This document shows positions 11,300 to 25,900 of a stretch of 64,000 nt of DNA, in pieces. Positions within the stretch are counted from its first letter, which is position 1; each line of letters opens with the position of its first letter. The position numbers and the translations under genes are program-made. A model generated the notes under the pieces. It worked only from the letters and a program-made list of their open reading frames with translations. It had not been told where the DNA came from and made no database searches. The stretch lies in NCBI GenBank assembly GCA_012845835.1, contig JABAKD010000008.1, forward strand, positions 4,013,767 to 4,077,766, given 5' to 3'. This DNA comes from Undaria pinnatifida. Lineage: Eukaryota > Sar > Phaeophyceae > Laminariales > Alariaceae.

Positions 11300-13121
11300 T
11301 TTGTGAGTTGGGTTGGAATGCATATTATAATTTAGTATTGAAACTACCGTACTTTTTCAACGTGGCTTATCTACAAAAAAAAAAAGGCTAACCCAAGCCA
11401 CGGTTAAAAAATTCAGCGAAAAATTAGGTTGGCAAAAAAAAATGTTTTCCTGACTTCACATTTTTTCTGGATTTCGCAGAGATTTCGATTCTCTTTTCAT
11501 TTTTCGTGGGCGGGGTTGGCTGGCCCTTCTTGGTTTTCCATGTATGTTTCAATACACTATTTTTGCATTTTTTCCAACGCACTCATGGAGGTTGGAAATC
11601 GTAAAGACCCTATATTGGCGAGTCGATTATTGTTGGGCGGTGATTGCCGGCGGGAGGGCCCACTGACTGGTCAATTACAGATGGGGGGTATTGTCTCATT
11701 GATGGACACGTCGATTTTATCAGTGAGGATATTTTCTTTGCGCTTGCACAAAAATGCTGCTCTATTAAGTGTTGGCCTTATGTCTTGTCGATGGTGTGCA
11801 TGTATGTGTTGTCGGTCGGCCAGCGGCCAGCGAAACTAGTACGTAATTTTTGCGTACGTACTAGGTAGTACCCGTAGAAAGGTCACAGCTACTGCTTTAC
11901 TCTTGAACTGGAATTAAGTTGAACTGTCGCCTAAGTTGAATCGAATTGTCGTCTACGCTACCACTACTACTACTGTATGTAGCGTGTCGCTCACCCAACG
12001 CGCTTTTCTTGTCGCCATCCGAGTAGACGCTGGTGATCGATGACGGCGCTACGGTTATTTCATTCGGTACACCACACGTGACACGAGGTTGATGGCTTGA
12101 AATGTGTTCAATTTTTAGCGTATTAATTGTAGGTGTGGATACGGGTGGGTGGGTAGCGGGTCGATGGGCTGGGTTGGGCGTGGATATGTCGCGGGTCGCG
12201 GGTTGCGGGTGGGTTGACTTTTCCCTGATTGTGAGTGGGCGACTGGATGCGTGATGATGTCTTGTCTTTTTTGACGTTGATCCGGTAGCATTTTTCGTCG
12301 TCGATCATGGTCTTTCCTCCGTGTTTTTTTGCTCCCGCCCTTGGGTTGGTTAGCTTAGGACTTACTAGCAGAATAACGAAAGAAAAAAACAAAATACAAG
12401 GCGACTTCTTGACGTCCCTTGCTCGGTGCCCCGGTCCTCGTCAGGTCGTGCAGGGCCACGCCCGTTAGCCGTCTCTGCTGGTTACTACGCCGCACCGACG
12501 ACTCCCCGCTTTTTCACACAGCCCTACAGTTTTTGCTTGCTCGCATTTGACGACAGACAGCACGGTGAATATTGCTTTGCTTTTCGCTGACAACGAGCCA
12601 GAATGTCGCCACACCATGTACGCGTTACACGGAGCAGTTTGAGCTACGAACAAAAAGATACCTGGTATACAATCAACACACAGGTTGAAACTCAATCCAT
12701 CTCGGTCGGGTGACGAAAAAAAGAGGCAACCAAAAATGGGGAAAAAAAAGAAAAAAATGCTGTGCGTTCTTGTGCTGGGATTTGGGGCGCCAATCAATCG
12801 CCGTGGCTGGAGACTATGAGATAGTGGAGAAATTCGTTTAGCCGCTGTTGATATCTCTGAAATCGTGAATACAAAACACACGAGACAGTTGCTTATTCAA
12901 AAAAACACGAACGAGATTAGGGTTCTCCGATAAACGCGGATGGACGCGACGAGGAACTACTGTCGCGTGGTGGCAAATATTCTCGCTAGGGACTCGTACG
13001 AGTGAGTGTCTTCCACATATTTTCGAAAACCGCTTCGTCACGAACCACGCAACACGCAAACAAAAACCATTGCCATATCTGACACATGCCCCGTAGAGCT
13101 GCCGCGAAATTGGCCCGACCG
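11300..13121. other. 3' flank of the Kelch-EGF gene; no supported gene
   Basis: Frames in this stretch have no recognisable domain, weak codon bias and many homopolymers. The part nearest 13,121 is probably the 3' untranslated region of the minus-strand Kelch-EGF gene. A polyadenylation site was not identified. Confidence 0.4.
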
Positions 13122-13989
13122 TCATCGCCGCCTCCGTGACGACGAATCGCACGCTACGCTGCTCACGAGCTGCTCTCGAACTGCCGCAGCATTGCGCGAA
13201 TGGTCACGCGTAACGTCTTGTTTAGGGCGGTCAGTACGCCTACCCCCGTTACCACTTCCGCTCCCGCCACCCTTCCCGCCCTTGACGCCGCCCCTGCCCT
13301 CACCCTTACCCCCGCCCCCACCTCCACCACGACCACTGCCATCGCTACCGCCCCCGGCATTGCAATTGCCTCCCCCACCTCCACCACGGCCACTGCCATC
13401 GCCACCGCCCCCGGCACTGCAATTGCTGCTGGCGCCGCCATTTCTGACTTCCTGAACGCGCGGACAACGCCAGTCTTTCTCCGGCCAGCTTTCAGCGATA
13501 GCCGCGGCTTTGTCTTCCGCAAGGCATACTCTACTAACACAGTCGCTTTCACCATCACCATCACCACCACCGCCACCACCACCACCGCCACCACCAACCC
13601 TGCCCCCCCAACGGCATCCGTCTCCCCCATCTCCTCCTTCTCTCCCCCCACCTCGCCCTTGGCTCCACCCGCCCCCCCCGCCGCCCTCGCCTCCTCTCGC
13701 CCCCACCCTACCACCACCCCCGCCTCCCCCCGCGCTCCCGCCTCCCACACCGCCCCCGCCCCCACCATCCCTGCTAACAGCCTGGTGGTGCTGGCCGTCA
13801 GTTTCAGTGTTCCCAGTGGTACCGGTGCAAGTGAGATTGCAGCAGCCGGCTTCTCCGAGAAGTAGACTCGCCGCAACCGCCGTAAGTGGTGCTAACCACA
13901 CCATAAGGCTAAAGGGTTTCGAGGTCACAGGGGCCGAGGCGAAGGCGACGAGGAAGGAGCAGTCTTCACCCATCCAGGCGTACCATGGT
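13122..13989 (-). other. Kelch-EGF last exon: membrane helix and Gly-rich tail
   Basis: The acceptor AACAACAG is followed by phase-matched coding for RPWYAWMGEDCSFLVAF, then a hydrophobic stretch (FSLMVWLAPLTAVAASLLLG) followed by two Cys. The remainder is Gly-rich with Arg/Ser and a short non-repeat island (DKAAAIAESWPEKDWRC). The Gly-rich region alone could be mistaken for noise, but the frame stays open for 289 codons and the helix is where a type I anchor should be. The Pro-rich plus-strand frames over it are shadows. Confidence 0.65.
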
Positions 13990-16900
13990 CTGTTGTTGTC
14001 ATGGCGGGAAGGGGTTGGGGGGGGCGGGGGTGATATACGTCCGGGATGTTTGCCACTGAAAATATGCAGGGGTTTTGTTTTGGAAGAGGGGAGGGGGTTG
14101 GGGGGGGGGCGGGGATTCCTCTTAGCAATACTGTAATACTGTACAGGACCCTTGCTACGATAGAGGTAGCGGTTTCGTTGCTGGAACGTTCTCTGAATAT
14201 GACGGGGCTCCTTCATTAACCCGTTTCCAAATCCTGGTGTGTTTTTGTAGTCTAACTCCAAGTGTTTTGTCCCCAGGTCGGGAGTGCGGTGCTAAAGGGG
14301 CTACTAGCTCCAAAATCGTGTCGGATTGTTTTTTTTTCGTTCTCCGCTTTTACATTTTTCGACGCATGCATGCCTAGCTAGGCCATGGGATTGCTGATCG
14401 GAAACAGCAGATATATACTATATCATTTTTTTGTCCAATGAAACAAGTTTTGGGGCTTCGGTATAGAGGTCCTTAAGAGGTCAGAAGCCCCAGGAAAGAA
14501 AATGGCGTCCAACCTCTACCGCGTGACAGCGTGCGTCACAGACACTATTAATACTGTTAATAGACTAGTATATCACTTACAGCAGAGATTTTGCGCCGAC
14601 CTATGTCAGCGACTTACTGTTTGTAGCTTGTTAAAGAGTTAAAGGACTTTTGAGGTTTATGCTGCAAAAACTGCCGGATTGCAAATATCGCCTTGAAAAA
14701 AAGGACATTTATTTGCAGTGGGTACTGCACGTATCATGTTAACGGTAAACCAGGCAGCCCAATAGCAACACATGCCAGCCAGAACGGAACATGTTTTGCT
14801 ATTTTTATTGCAAGGAAAATGCTGTTTACGTTGTCACCCAACACACTACCCGAAATGATACCGTTCCGGGTGGCTATGTCCACCGCACCTCATCCCCAGG
14901 GGTCAAGTCGGGTCGACACACTCACTCATCCGTATAAAACCGTAGCTTGCCCTGCTGGAGTAGTAACGGGAACCATCGGTAGGGACAGTCTCGCGCTATC
15001 GCTATCACGGGAACTGAAGGACACGCCAGAAAACCAGCCGGATAGCGAATGAAATTTAGTTAAATTGACACACGACATGCATCAAAAAATACTTGGAAGT
15101 GTGGCAAGCTTAAGCTTTGTTTGTCCCCAACCGCCGCTGGAAGATGAAAAAAAAAATAGTTATCACAAGCGGGCGTCCATATAAAACATACTTTGAAGTG
15201 CCGCCCCGCCCGGGGTCTATTTACAACGCCTCACCGGGTGTTGTTGTACGGAGAGTAGGTCATCTCGCACGCGCAGCTTCCCGTGGAGCTGTCGCAGGTT
15301 CCGTGAGGGTATGAGCAGTTGTTGAGACACTCCAGGTACTGGCACTCGTCCCCGTAGTACCCCGGGTGACACATGCACCGAGAAACGGGGAACTCCACTG
15401 AGCACCAGCCGTTGAAGGAACAGTTGCCCGGGCAATCCTGCAGGGCGCGGGGTGGTTTTGTTAGCTTTCAAGGTTAGGGGCAGGTGTCTTTCATTAGTGC
15501 CGGTATGTGCCAGCAAAAAAAAACTAACACTATAACGGCAACCGGCACTACTCCCGCATGCTGCCGCTATAGGTTGTTCCTATTAATATATGTGCCAAGC
15601 AGATTCTACCGGCACTGCAGCGGTACAGGCACTACTCAACCGGCATTATTGAGGAACCGACCCCCTTCTGTATACAATAGCAGGTATAAAACCTCTGCTT
15701 ACAGGACTCAGCTACGATGTGATAGTTCTATACCGAGCAATAATACTACTTCGAAGTACTAGATTTGTGCCTTTTTTCTCATCTTTCGTCTATTTATTTA
15801 TTTTTTCGGGGGGATTTTGTTTCGTAAAGTGGTCGACGTTGCAGCTTATGCAGCACAACTTGGAGCGGAAAACATAACACCAGGTGTCCCAGGTACACAT
15901 ACACAATTTTGTGCGGTTTGAGATTGGTCGTATAAACCATCTACGCGTCTGCGACTGCATACTATCACATCGTATCACAGGTGTAGTTTGTATGACTAGG
16001 CCGCGCCCGCCCGCCCACCCGCCCGCTCGCCCGCCCCCCCGTTCGCCCGCCCGCCCGAGTCTCGTCATACAACACGGCCCGAAAGCAAACGGACAGGGGG
16101 GGCACTCGCATGCGCGACCCCTACCCACTGCCAAAAAAGCCAAAAAAAGAACACAACCCTAATGATACCGTAGCCTTTGTCTCGTTGCTCTGCAGGCCGG
16201 ACGCCAAATTGTTGAGAAAAAGCAAGGCTACGGGGGGGGGTGGGGGGGGGGAGGAGGGGCGTACTCATTGTTGCTTGGAATGGGGTAGGGGGAGCGAACT
16301 CGTTCGTTGCTTGCTTTGGTGTTTTGACTATTTGACCACGCGTCCCTTTCGAGACGGAGTTAACCGTTCCTACTCCAGAGCAGAGGCACCTTTCATGTAT
16401 AGATGGGCAGACAGACAGACAAACAGACAGACAGGACAGGACAGGACAGACAGGCAAGATAGGCAGGCAGACAGACAGACCTTAATGGCGCAGTCGTCCC
16501 CGATGAACGGCGGGGAACACTGGCACGTTCCGAAACCGTCGCAGATCCCGTGGCTCTCTCCCGGCATGTCCGCGGAGCACTCTAAGCGGGAAACCTCCTT
16601 CGTGACGTACTCGTCGTCGTCCTGATGAGCCCAGCCGGCCTGTGTTTAGCAGAAGGAGGAGAGAGAAAGAGTATGAAAGAAGGGGCGTCCGCAAAAGAGA
16701 CAGCCCCTCCTCGTGTATATGCGGCGCGTTATTTCACATTAAATTTTGCCCGACAGTTACCGATGGTGTGCGTACCGATGGTTATCGATGGTTACCCATG
16801 ATTACCGACGGTTACTGCTGGTTATCGATAGTTACCGACGGTTTCAGGTGATTACCGACGGTTTCAGGTGGTTACCGGTGGTTACCGGTGGTTACCGGTG

Positions 16901-19900
16901 GTTACCGGTGGTTACCGGTGGTTACCGGTGATTGCCGGTGGTTACCGATGGTTACCGGTGATTGCCGACAGTTTCCGACGGGTATCGACTATATCCCGGG
17001 GGTAGTTGTTGCCGTGGGTTACCGTCGGCCGCCATCGGGCAAACGTCGATTTACCGTCGATTACCGTGTATTGCCGTCGGTTGCTGTTATTTGCCGATGT
17101 GGTAACCGATAGTTGTCATCGGTTACCGACGGTCAGCCAATGTCGTTACCGACAGGTGCCGATGTTTCTCCACAATTGCCGATGCGCTGCCGACGGTTTC
17201 CTATAGTTTTCGCCGTGGTTACATTTATTCTGAACGGCTCTTACTTTGCCGTGAAAAGCTACAGAACATTGCAAGGGTTTGCCGCCGCAGCGAATGGCCC
17301 TTGTTGTGGAAAGATCGGCACTCCCATGTGCGTTCTGTCGCAGTCAGTCCTCATCACGACTTGACTCATCCCGTCCGCGACAGAGACGCCGACCGAAATA
17401 CCTGAGATTTCCACGAAGTCCCTTCCTGGTCCCCCCCCCCCCCATTCCCCCCTTCCTTCCTCTCCTCCTAATACCCCGTCTTGTAAGGGATTCGTGGTTA
17501 AAGGTCAAGTGACTAAGGCAAGCGACAAATCAGTACGCCCCCCCGCTCTTCCTGCCCCCCTCCCTCCCCCGCCCGCCTTCCCGACCCCCCCCCCCTCCTT
17601 CCCGCACAGATTCTGGCAGTAGCCTTGCCTGACAGCAGTGTGAGCAAACTTCTTCATGAGTGGTTTCTTCGTAGTAGCAGTAGTCCCCGGGGCAGGAGGT
17701 ATTGGAACAATCCAAGCCATAGAAGCCTTCGTGACAAGAGCAATAGCCGTAGCTGCAGTCTCCGTGGAAAGAGCAGTTGGAAGAACAGTCTGACATTCCA
17801 AGCGTCCTGCCCCATACATGCGTCCCATGGTTTGTATATATGGTGTGAGGGCGGAGGGGACAGGGGGATGGAAGGGGAGGGAGGGGATGGGGCAGGGGAG
17901 GGGAGGGGAGGGAGAGGGAGGGGAGGAGAAGGGAGGGAAGCGGCGGGGAGGGGGGGGGAGGGGAGGGGAGGGGGAGGGAGGGGAGGGGAGGGGAGGGGAA
18001 GGGGGAAGGGGGGGGGAGGGAGGGGAGAGCACTTGTGAGCGATGGAAGGCAGTCGTAGAAAGGGGATGCGGAGGACGAGAGGAGCGTAAGCGTAGTGCGG
18101 TGACAGGCAGAAGTAGGGGGGGGAGGGGGGGGGGAGGTCGGGGGAAAGGGATCGAGGGTGGAAGGGAAGGGGAGGAGGTGAACGGTTGGGGGGGGGGGTG
18201 GGCGCAAACGTCGAATACTGTGAAGGCATTGCAACTAGGATGACTTGTCGTGTACTATTTACGTACCAAAAATCGCTCAGGACCTCCGTTTTCGTGGTGA
18301 CGTTGACAGAAGGCGTTTGCCAGTCGCTGTAGCCCTGCCCCCCGTACATGAGCACCATTGCGTGGGTCTTGGAGTATACCGCCTGAGGCAAGGAAGAAAG
18401 GAAGAAAGAGCGTCCACCGAGAGAACGTTATCAAGAAAAAGAGAAAGACAGTAAACCGATTTTACAATATAATTCCATGGGGCTTAGACATTCAGCGAGT
18501 AGCAATCAGTATTCTAAAACAAGAATGGTACAATATATTCCAATTATATGCCTGGTGTGAGTTCGAGCAGACCCGACCGTAAGAAGAAGATAGGCTCAAA
18601 CGAGCTGCCCGTTCGCACAACGCGCCCACCGAACAAAACGTGCGCGTTTTTTTTTTTTACTCTCTTCACACAAGTATTGCTAAGATTATCATACGCTATT
18701 TTTTTTAAGTAGTTTGTGCCCAATAGCGATGTAAGTGCAATTATAAGAGGGCTGACCACATCACACATCACCCGTCGCACAAAAGCATCAGGGGTTTCCC
18801 AATAAGGCGGTCTGAGTAAGGCGGTACAATGATATATAAGGCGGTAAAAAATCGCATGGCGTGACTGGTTGAATTGAACTCAGAACACCTGAAATGAATA
18901 AAGAGGCTTGCCCCAATAATGCGATTGTCTTGCTCTGGCACACCATCGCCTTACTGATTGACTTATATATACTGCGTCACACACCGCACGTCGAACATCA
19001 CGTATCACACGTCACTCGTCACACGTCACACGTCACACGTCACACGTCACACGTCACACATCATCACACATCATCACACATCACACGTCAGACAAAGGCT
19101 ACGGTATGGAGGGTACCCCTGTTTTCATTCACCACCGGAGTCATCCCTCTATAGTGCGGTACGGGTTGCAATTATTCTGACGTTCCGACCTCTATAGTGC
19201 GGTTGAGCTCCTCAAGTGTGTAACTATTGGTTCGTATGATACCTTTATACCTTTACGAGTATATCTATTTTAGGGCTAGCGCGTAGAATGTCGGTCGGGT
19301 TGCGCGAGCGCATGCCTTCGAAGTAATAATTCGGGTCGAGATATTAAGTTCCTCCTGTCAAGAGCTCAAAGAAACTTCTTAGAATCTGGTGCACCTCTAG
19401 CGTGGGTTGACTCACCGGCACGCGTAGACCATTCGCGCGAGTGGCTCTGCACCTCGCTCAAAATCGAAGCTGTTAGGTCTAGACATGGTTGGCGTGGCAC
19501 CACAAATCAATCAAAGACCTACCGGGTATCAATCAATCTATCAATCCATAGGGGGCGGGGTGTGCACATCGCCACACCGACAAGAGCACAACATGCAGAT
19601 AATGAAAAAGTATGAAGTAACGGTTCGCCGGATCCCCCCCGTTGCAAGTGATACGTGGTACGAGAGATGTAGCACTTTGTGGGCAAAACTTTTTTTTTTC
19701 TCCTCAACCCAAAATCGTCGTAATTTCACAGATTTCATTCTTGTGTGGCAAAGTGATTGTCTTTTTATGCCTTCGGGTTGCACCTTAAGTCCATCTACTC
19801 AAACAATGTTTGCTTTTAATTTTGTTGTTTGGGGGCGAAGAATGGACCTCCTCAAGTGAGAACATGAACCTTGTAGGAGAAAAAAAAATTGCGCATCTTT

Positions 19901-22900
19901 ACTGTACAATTTATTTTGTACACACACATCATACAACAAAACACACAGCAGCAGTGGTTGTCTGGGCACCTGTGCGTCGGAGCGATGACCCGGGTGTTCC
20001 CACATGAGGCCTTCATCCAGGTCTTCTCTGCCGTCCTGCCTGTCCCGACACCCGTCCCACCCGGGGGCGAGCCTCCGCGGCTGCGGGATGAATACCGGGT
20101 GGTCGCTACGGCCGAATAGACCGTCTAAAGAGGTATCCCTGTAAGGTTCGAGGTCGGGAGGAAAAAAGAGACAATACAGCAGTAGGTACAGTAGGTACAG
20201 TAGGTACAGTAGGTACAGTAGGTACAGTAGGGATCTCCCAGCAAGGCGGTGGTGTGCCAGAGCAAATGTGACCGCGCAATATCGGAGGAAGCTTTCTAAT
20301 TAATTCCAGATGTATGCGTGCAATTCCCAAGTCCCACCAAGCGATTTTTAACCGCCTTACATCGAAATAACGCCTTGCTGAGACAGGTCTTATTGGGCGA
20401 CCGCCCCCCCCCTGCTGCATGAGCCAGGAGTCATACCAGTAAGCAAGGGAAAAAAACGTGCGCTGCTTTTCCAAGGGGGTGTGCGTAAGACCGAGTGCTC
20501 CACACTAAAATCTACTATGATAGCAGTAGTTTGGCGTCAGTCAAGGCAAAACTTGGAATACATATTTGCTGTCCTTTCAACGGTCGAAAACCAATAATGT
20601 CTCCTGGCGTGGTTGAGAAGAGACCCGTGGGCTAGTCCGGAGACGGAGAGACTCGAGCTTCCCGTCCCGGTTGTTATCACGATCCCGAGGAGATAACACA
20701 ATTAAGCTACTTCTCTTCCGCTTCTGAGCTGTAAAGTGAGTAACACCGAGGACGTGCCCACTTGGTCGGCATGCAGGGATACTCTGCGTCTCACCCCTAG
20801 CAACCTAGCAAGCAAGTGCGAGGCGTGTGCTACGACCGAGGTACGGTACACTCCACTGTTTGGCTAAAGTACTTTTGCTTCGTGACGGAGCTCCTTAACG
20901 CCCAAAATCGTCGGGAAAATGTGACTATTTTTTCGCGCGGCTTTATTTTGCTTGTGTACCTGCAAAAAGGCCACGGGTTGTTCGTCGGTTTGCAGTTTCA
21001 GTTTAACATAAAATCAGTTTTTTGCCTCAGAAGTCATATACAAAGGCATAATGTACACATACTCAAGAGGTTACGAGCCTCAGAAAACGCATAAATGCAC
21101 CTCTGTTGTACCATGTGTCGTTGTAGACATGTGACAGCGTTTGGTGGGCGGAGGGGGTAGGGTTGGGAGTGGACCACGACACTCACGCCAAATAATAAAA
21201 CGTTTTAAAAATGAGAACAAGTAACCGTAACAATGCAGTAAGAACGCTTTGTTTTAACGGGAGGGGCACTTCGAGTCCTCGGAATCTGCACGCCCCCTCG
21301 ATGACAAAAACGTGCCTATGCGACGCATGCAAGCGGTATAGGGATATGCCGATACGTGTTTTTTCTGAGTCTCCCCATTTGAGGACCTCGTTTTTTTTCT
21401 TTTTTTGTGCCATCAGCTTTTACTGTCCGGCTCAAAACATTCGCAAAGAGGTTTCACCCCTAAGCGACCTTCTTCTGGACAAGCCGTGGTCACAGGTAGG
21501 TGCCTTCCCTTCTCTCACCACCCCCTCGGTACGTGCCTCATTTTCATCACGCGTAGATAGGGTTCAGCATTTCCACGATGTTTATCAGCTAGATATGCCC
21601 GTCTAGTTTACGTCACGTTTTTTCTTCTCAAGTATATCAGCAAAGAGCGCCTAGCTTTCGAACACGAAGCAAACAGCCATATGGTAAAGCTATTGATAAT
21701 ATTGAAGCCCGTTGCAGGCGATCTTTTGTTGGGTCCTCGGAGGAATACATCCTCGCACTCGGACGATAAAACACGCCTGCATACTACACGGAGGAATCCA
21801 TCCCCCCCGCACCCCGACGATAAAACATGCCTCCATATCACACCTGGTGGGCTCTCCCGATACGCTGGTACACCACTCGTGGAGGAGCGCGTTGTGCGTA
21901 GAGTTGATGGCGTGGATGTAGTCCCTGACGTACTGCCTTGGGGCGGTGGCCATGTACGGTGGCAATGGATCTCCAGATGTAACGTCTTCCCTGGGAAATG
22001 TACGGAGGCGTTTTTCATTTAATATCATTGGGGCGTCGTGTTGGTTCCTCCCCCTTGGCAGGTGGTAGGTAGCGCAGGCTTGCGCTGGTATTATAGTCGG
22101 TTCTTAACCTGCCCGTGGCTGGCGCTTGGAAAGGCGGGGCATGTTATAATGTACGAGGTACGAGGTACGAGGTAGATGAGTAGATGAGACCACACGGCTG
22201 CGGTTGGGAGTTTCTACCCTCTTTCAATGCTGGGTTTTTAGGCACTCCCCCGATCGGCTCTGTGCCTCATCGAGAAAAAAAAGAAGAAAGAAGACTTTAG
22301 GCGATTTTCGTGTGGTGCCGCACGCAGCTATCCATTCCATGGCGGTTTCCTTTGGTCCAAGCCAAAACCACAACGAAAGCTTAAAGAGACCGCAAAGGAA
22401 CAGCGGGGGGGTCACTCGCGATAGTGACCCCCGTGAGAGGCCACAAAGGACCATCGGGGTCGCTCGCGCGAGTGATCCCCGAGCCACTGCAAACAAGGGC
22501 CCCCAACAGATGACCCCCCCCCCTACTGTAGTCACTGGCCACACCAGGAAACCAAGAAGCTCATTAGCGCTGTCATCCGTAAGCAAGAAAGTAGACACAA
22601 GGTGCCGAAGTCCGTCTTACGAGCGGTTCTTGGGAGGATGCAGTTCACCCTCCAATGCGACTCGTCGAACACCTCGCGGCGCTTCGCGCTTGGTGCAAGC
22701 AATATCTGCCTGGTTGGTGAAAACCCGATGTGCTCCGTCCCCCCGGCATAGGAGGGATGCGAGGGTCTATGGTCAAGTGCCAAAATAGGGTATACCCCCC
22801 CTTACCTTAGCCGGGGTCTATGGTCATACGACTACGGCAGTGCCAAAATAGGGTATACCCCCCCCCCTACCGTAGCCGGGGTCTATGGTCATACGACTAC

Positions 22901-25900
22901 GGCAGTGCCAAAATAGGGTATACTCCCCCCTACCGTAGCCGGGGTCAATGGTTATACGACTACGGCAGTGCCAAAATAGGGTATACCCCCTCCCCTACCG
23001 TAGCAGGGGTCTATAGTCATACGACTACGGCAATGCCAAAATAGGGTATACCCCCTCCCCTACCGCAGCCGGGGTCTATGGTCATACGGCTACGGCAGTA
23101 CCAAAATAGGGTATACCCCCCCCCTACCGTAGCCGGGGTCTATGGTCATACGACTACGGCAGTGCCAAAAGAGGGTATACCCCCCCCCCTTACCGTAGCC
23201 ACGGACATGAACACGGTGGCGCTAGGAATTCGTGCTGCAGGAGGTTAGTACGTGTAGTCAACTTCCTTGAGGTTCCCTGTTTCGTCCAGCAGCGCTAAAA
23301 ATGGCTTGGCGCCACTTCGACATGTGTCATTTTATTATTGTTGTATTCTCTTCTATTTTCTTTTTTGCTCATCCCATCTACTATGTTCTCGCACTTTTTG
23401 TTTTCTCCTCATGTCCCGCCCTACGAAGTCGTAACTCAGACCCGGGGTCTCACTAGGCAAGCTCTTCTCCCTCCCCCCCCCTCCCCCCTCTACGGTACAC
23501 GCGCCTTCGTTTTTATTACGAGAAGACTTCACTTAGCCTTTTCTTACTTCCGTCGTCGACCCTGCATCGAACCATAAAATCGAGTTATCTCACGGTAGCG
23601 GGTACAGCAGACTTTTTGAGCTTCACGAGGAGCTCCATGTCTCACCCGATACTACGTAACTTCTCGAAGGCATCCGTTCGCCCAACCCAACCAAGTTTAT
23701 ATGCGGTAATCCTGAGTCAAAACGATACTCCTAAAGTTTCTAGACCAACCGTTAGTCCCTCACTCGAGGAGCTCAACCGGCAACAAGGTATACCTTTTTT
23801 TGGCTCAAATAGTGCAACCCCTGCACCGTGGGATGACTCGAAAGGCAACATTTCTAGCTACTAACCGGCAGTTCCTCTCTTGAGGAGCTCAACCAGCCAG
23901 AGGTATACCTTTTTTTGGCTCAAATAGTGCAACCCCTGCACCGTGGGATGACTCGAAAGGCAACATTTCTAGCTACTAACCGGCAGTTCCTCAGTTGAGG
24001 AGCTCAACCGGCCAGAGGTATATCTTTTTTGGCTCAAACAGCACGACCCTTACAGTGGGATGAATCGTCAGCGTTAGGGTTAGAAGTTGGGCCATGCTAT
24101 AATATAGGGCCCTGAAAAAAGGCACAGGCCACCCTCTTGCAAGTCTCTTCTACCGAGGCAGGTTCCACGTCGGTCAACTATCTTGTCTTAGATAAAGCTG
24201 CTGCGTTTAATCCAACTAAGCCACGGACAAAACTGAACGATTATCCACATGGATGGCGCAATGTCACCGTTCCCTTATTCTTGTACGCGCATGGATGTCG
24301 CGATACCACCATTTCTTTATCCCTACACGCACACGCCATCAAAGGCATGCGAAGCCCTTTTATCATATCCGCGTCCTGGATCCTATGTCTTGCCAGGCTC
24401 CCATCTCAAAAGTCAACGTTAGCGTTAGGGCCAGGGTTAGGGTTAGCGCTAGAGTCATCCAACGGTGGAGATTGCACCTGTTGAGCCAAAAACAGGTATA
24501 CCTGAGCGGTTGAACCCCTCAAGTGTGGAACTACCGGTAAAATCATGATAATTTTTTCCAGTATATATTTGTGTTAGGACTAGCGGGTGGAAAAAGTTGG
24601 TCGGGTTGGGCAAACGAAGGCCTTCGAAGGCATGTTTCGGGTGAGGTATTGAGCTCCCCGCGTGAGGAGCTCAGAAAAATCTGCTGCAAAAAAACCTGCT
24701 GCACCCCTGGCGCGGGAAGACTCGTTAGGGTTTAGGCTAAGGTCAGGGCTAGGGTTAGAGTGTTAAGGCCACCGCTTAAGGTCAAGCATGGACTAAGCTG
24801 TAAACTCGTCTGGGTCGGTCGGTGTTACTTGCCTTAGGGATACTTGCGCGGTGGCTACTCTAATAGGTTACGCCCGGGATCAAGCCATGTGCCGGGGTAC
24901 TTGCACCGTGGCTATTAATAGTCTAATTGTTTACCCCCGGGATCAAACGCCTGTACAACTGGAAACCCGGTTTTGGAGACAAAGCTAGTTAGAATTAGTA
25001 TAGGGAGGGGTTTCGGGGCTCAAAAGGGGGTTAGGCGCATGCGCCAACTGCAAACTGCACTATAAACTTGTTTGTTTCGGTCGGTGTTACTTGCCTTAGG
25101 GCTACTTGCGCGGTGGCTAGTCTGATAGTTTACGCCCGGGATCAAGCCATCTGCCGGGGTACTTGCGCCGTGGCTATTAATAGTCTAATTGCTTAGCTGC
25201 TTACCTCCGGGGTTTCAAGCCAGCCGCTTCCCGGGGGGGAACCTTGTAGACTAAGCTATAAACTCGTCTGGGATGGTTGGCGTTGCTTGCCTTAGGGTTA
25301 CTTGCGAGGTGAAAAAAAACATTTTTGATTCTTGCTTTCGAGCGATCTGCCCCCCCCCCCCCCCCCCCCCCGCCCTTTTTCAACTTGCGACGACACCCTC
25401 CGGGATACCAGCCAACCACATCCCGTTGAAGGGGAAGCTTGCATGTTTTGTTACGGTCAGTGTTACCGTTAGGGACGCGGTTTAAGGTCAAGTATAGACT
25501 ACTTACTGCTATACATTCGTCTGGGCTGGTCGGTGTTACTTGCCTTAGGGCTACTTACCGGGTGGCTAATCGTTTTTTCTTTGGTTTTTACAAGAGTTGT
25601 GTCCCTCCTTTTTCAGCTTAAGACGCTCCCCGGGGGGGGGGGGGGTCAAGCCAACAACCACATTACGTTGAAGGGGAAGCTAGTATGTTTTTTTTAAGGG
25701 GATTAGAACGTCACATGGTACGGCGTTTGCCTCATTTTTTTGCTCTTTTTTCTTGGTTCCTGGCCATAATCAGTGAATGGGTTCTTCGTCGACAGTAGTA
25801 GTAGTAGTAGTAGTACTACTACTACTACTACTACTACTAGCAGTAGCAGTGAGCTGGTACACACTCCACACGCCCAAGGTATGTCAACCATTTTTTTCGA

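Larger units (their letters stand above)
15235..17806 (-). other. Kelch-EGF exons 16-18: EGF-like repeats
   Basis: Exon 16 (17806-17629) reads CSSNCSFHGDCSYGYCSCHE, with regular EGF cysteine spacing. Exon 17 (16639-16481) has GICDGFGTCQCSPPFIGDDC. Exon 18 (15437-15235) has DCPGNCSFNGWCS and ECLNNCSYPHGTCDSSTGSC. Exon 16 ends CAG before GCAAGG, a GC donor, because only this joins to the acceptor at 16,640 in phase 0 (CCQ-AGWAHQ). Exon 18 ends CCCG before GTGAGG; an immediate TGA would follow if it were not spliced. Confidence 0.8.

Noticed and set aside
13200-14136. Pro- and Thr-rich plus-strand frames
   Set aside because: They are antisense to the Gly-rich last exon of the Kelch-EGF gene, whose minus frame has a phase-matched acceptor and a membrane helix.
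17505-18243. Pro/Ser/Leu-rich or Gly/Glu-rich frames on both strands
   Set aside because: Most of their length is the purine tract at 17,860-18,210; only the EGF frame at 17,629-17,806 and the Kelch frame at 18,267-18,382 are supported.
22764-23205. Possible CRISPR-like array
   Set aside because: The full unit repeats with no unique spacers and the DNA is eukaryotic; it is a minisatellite.
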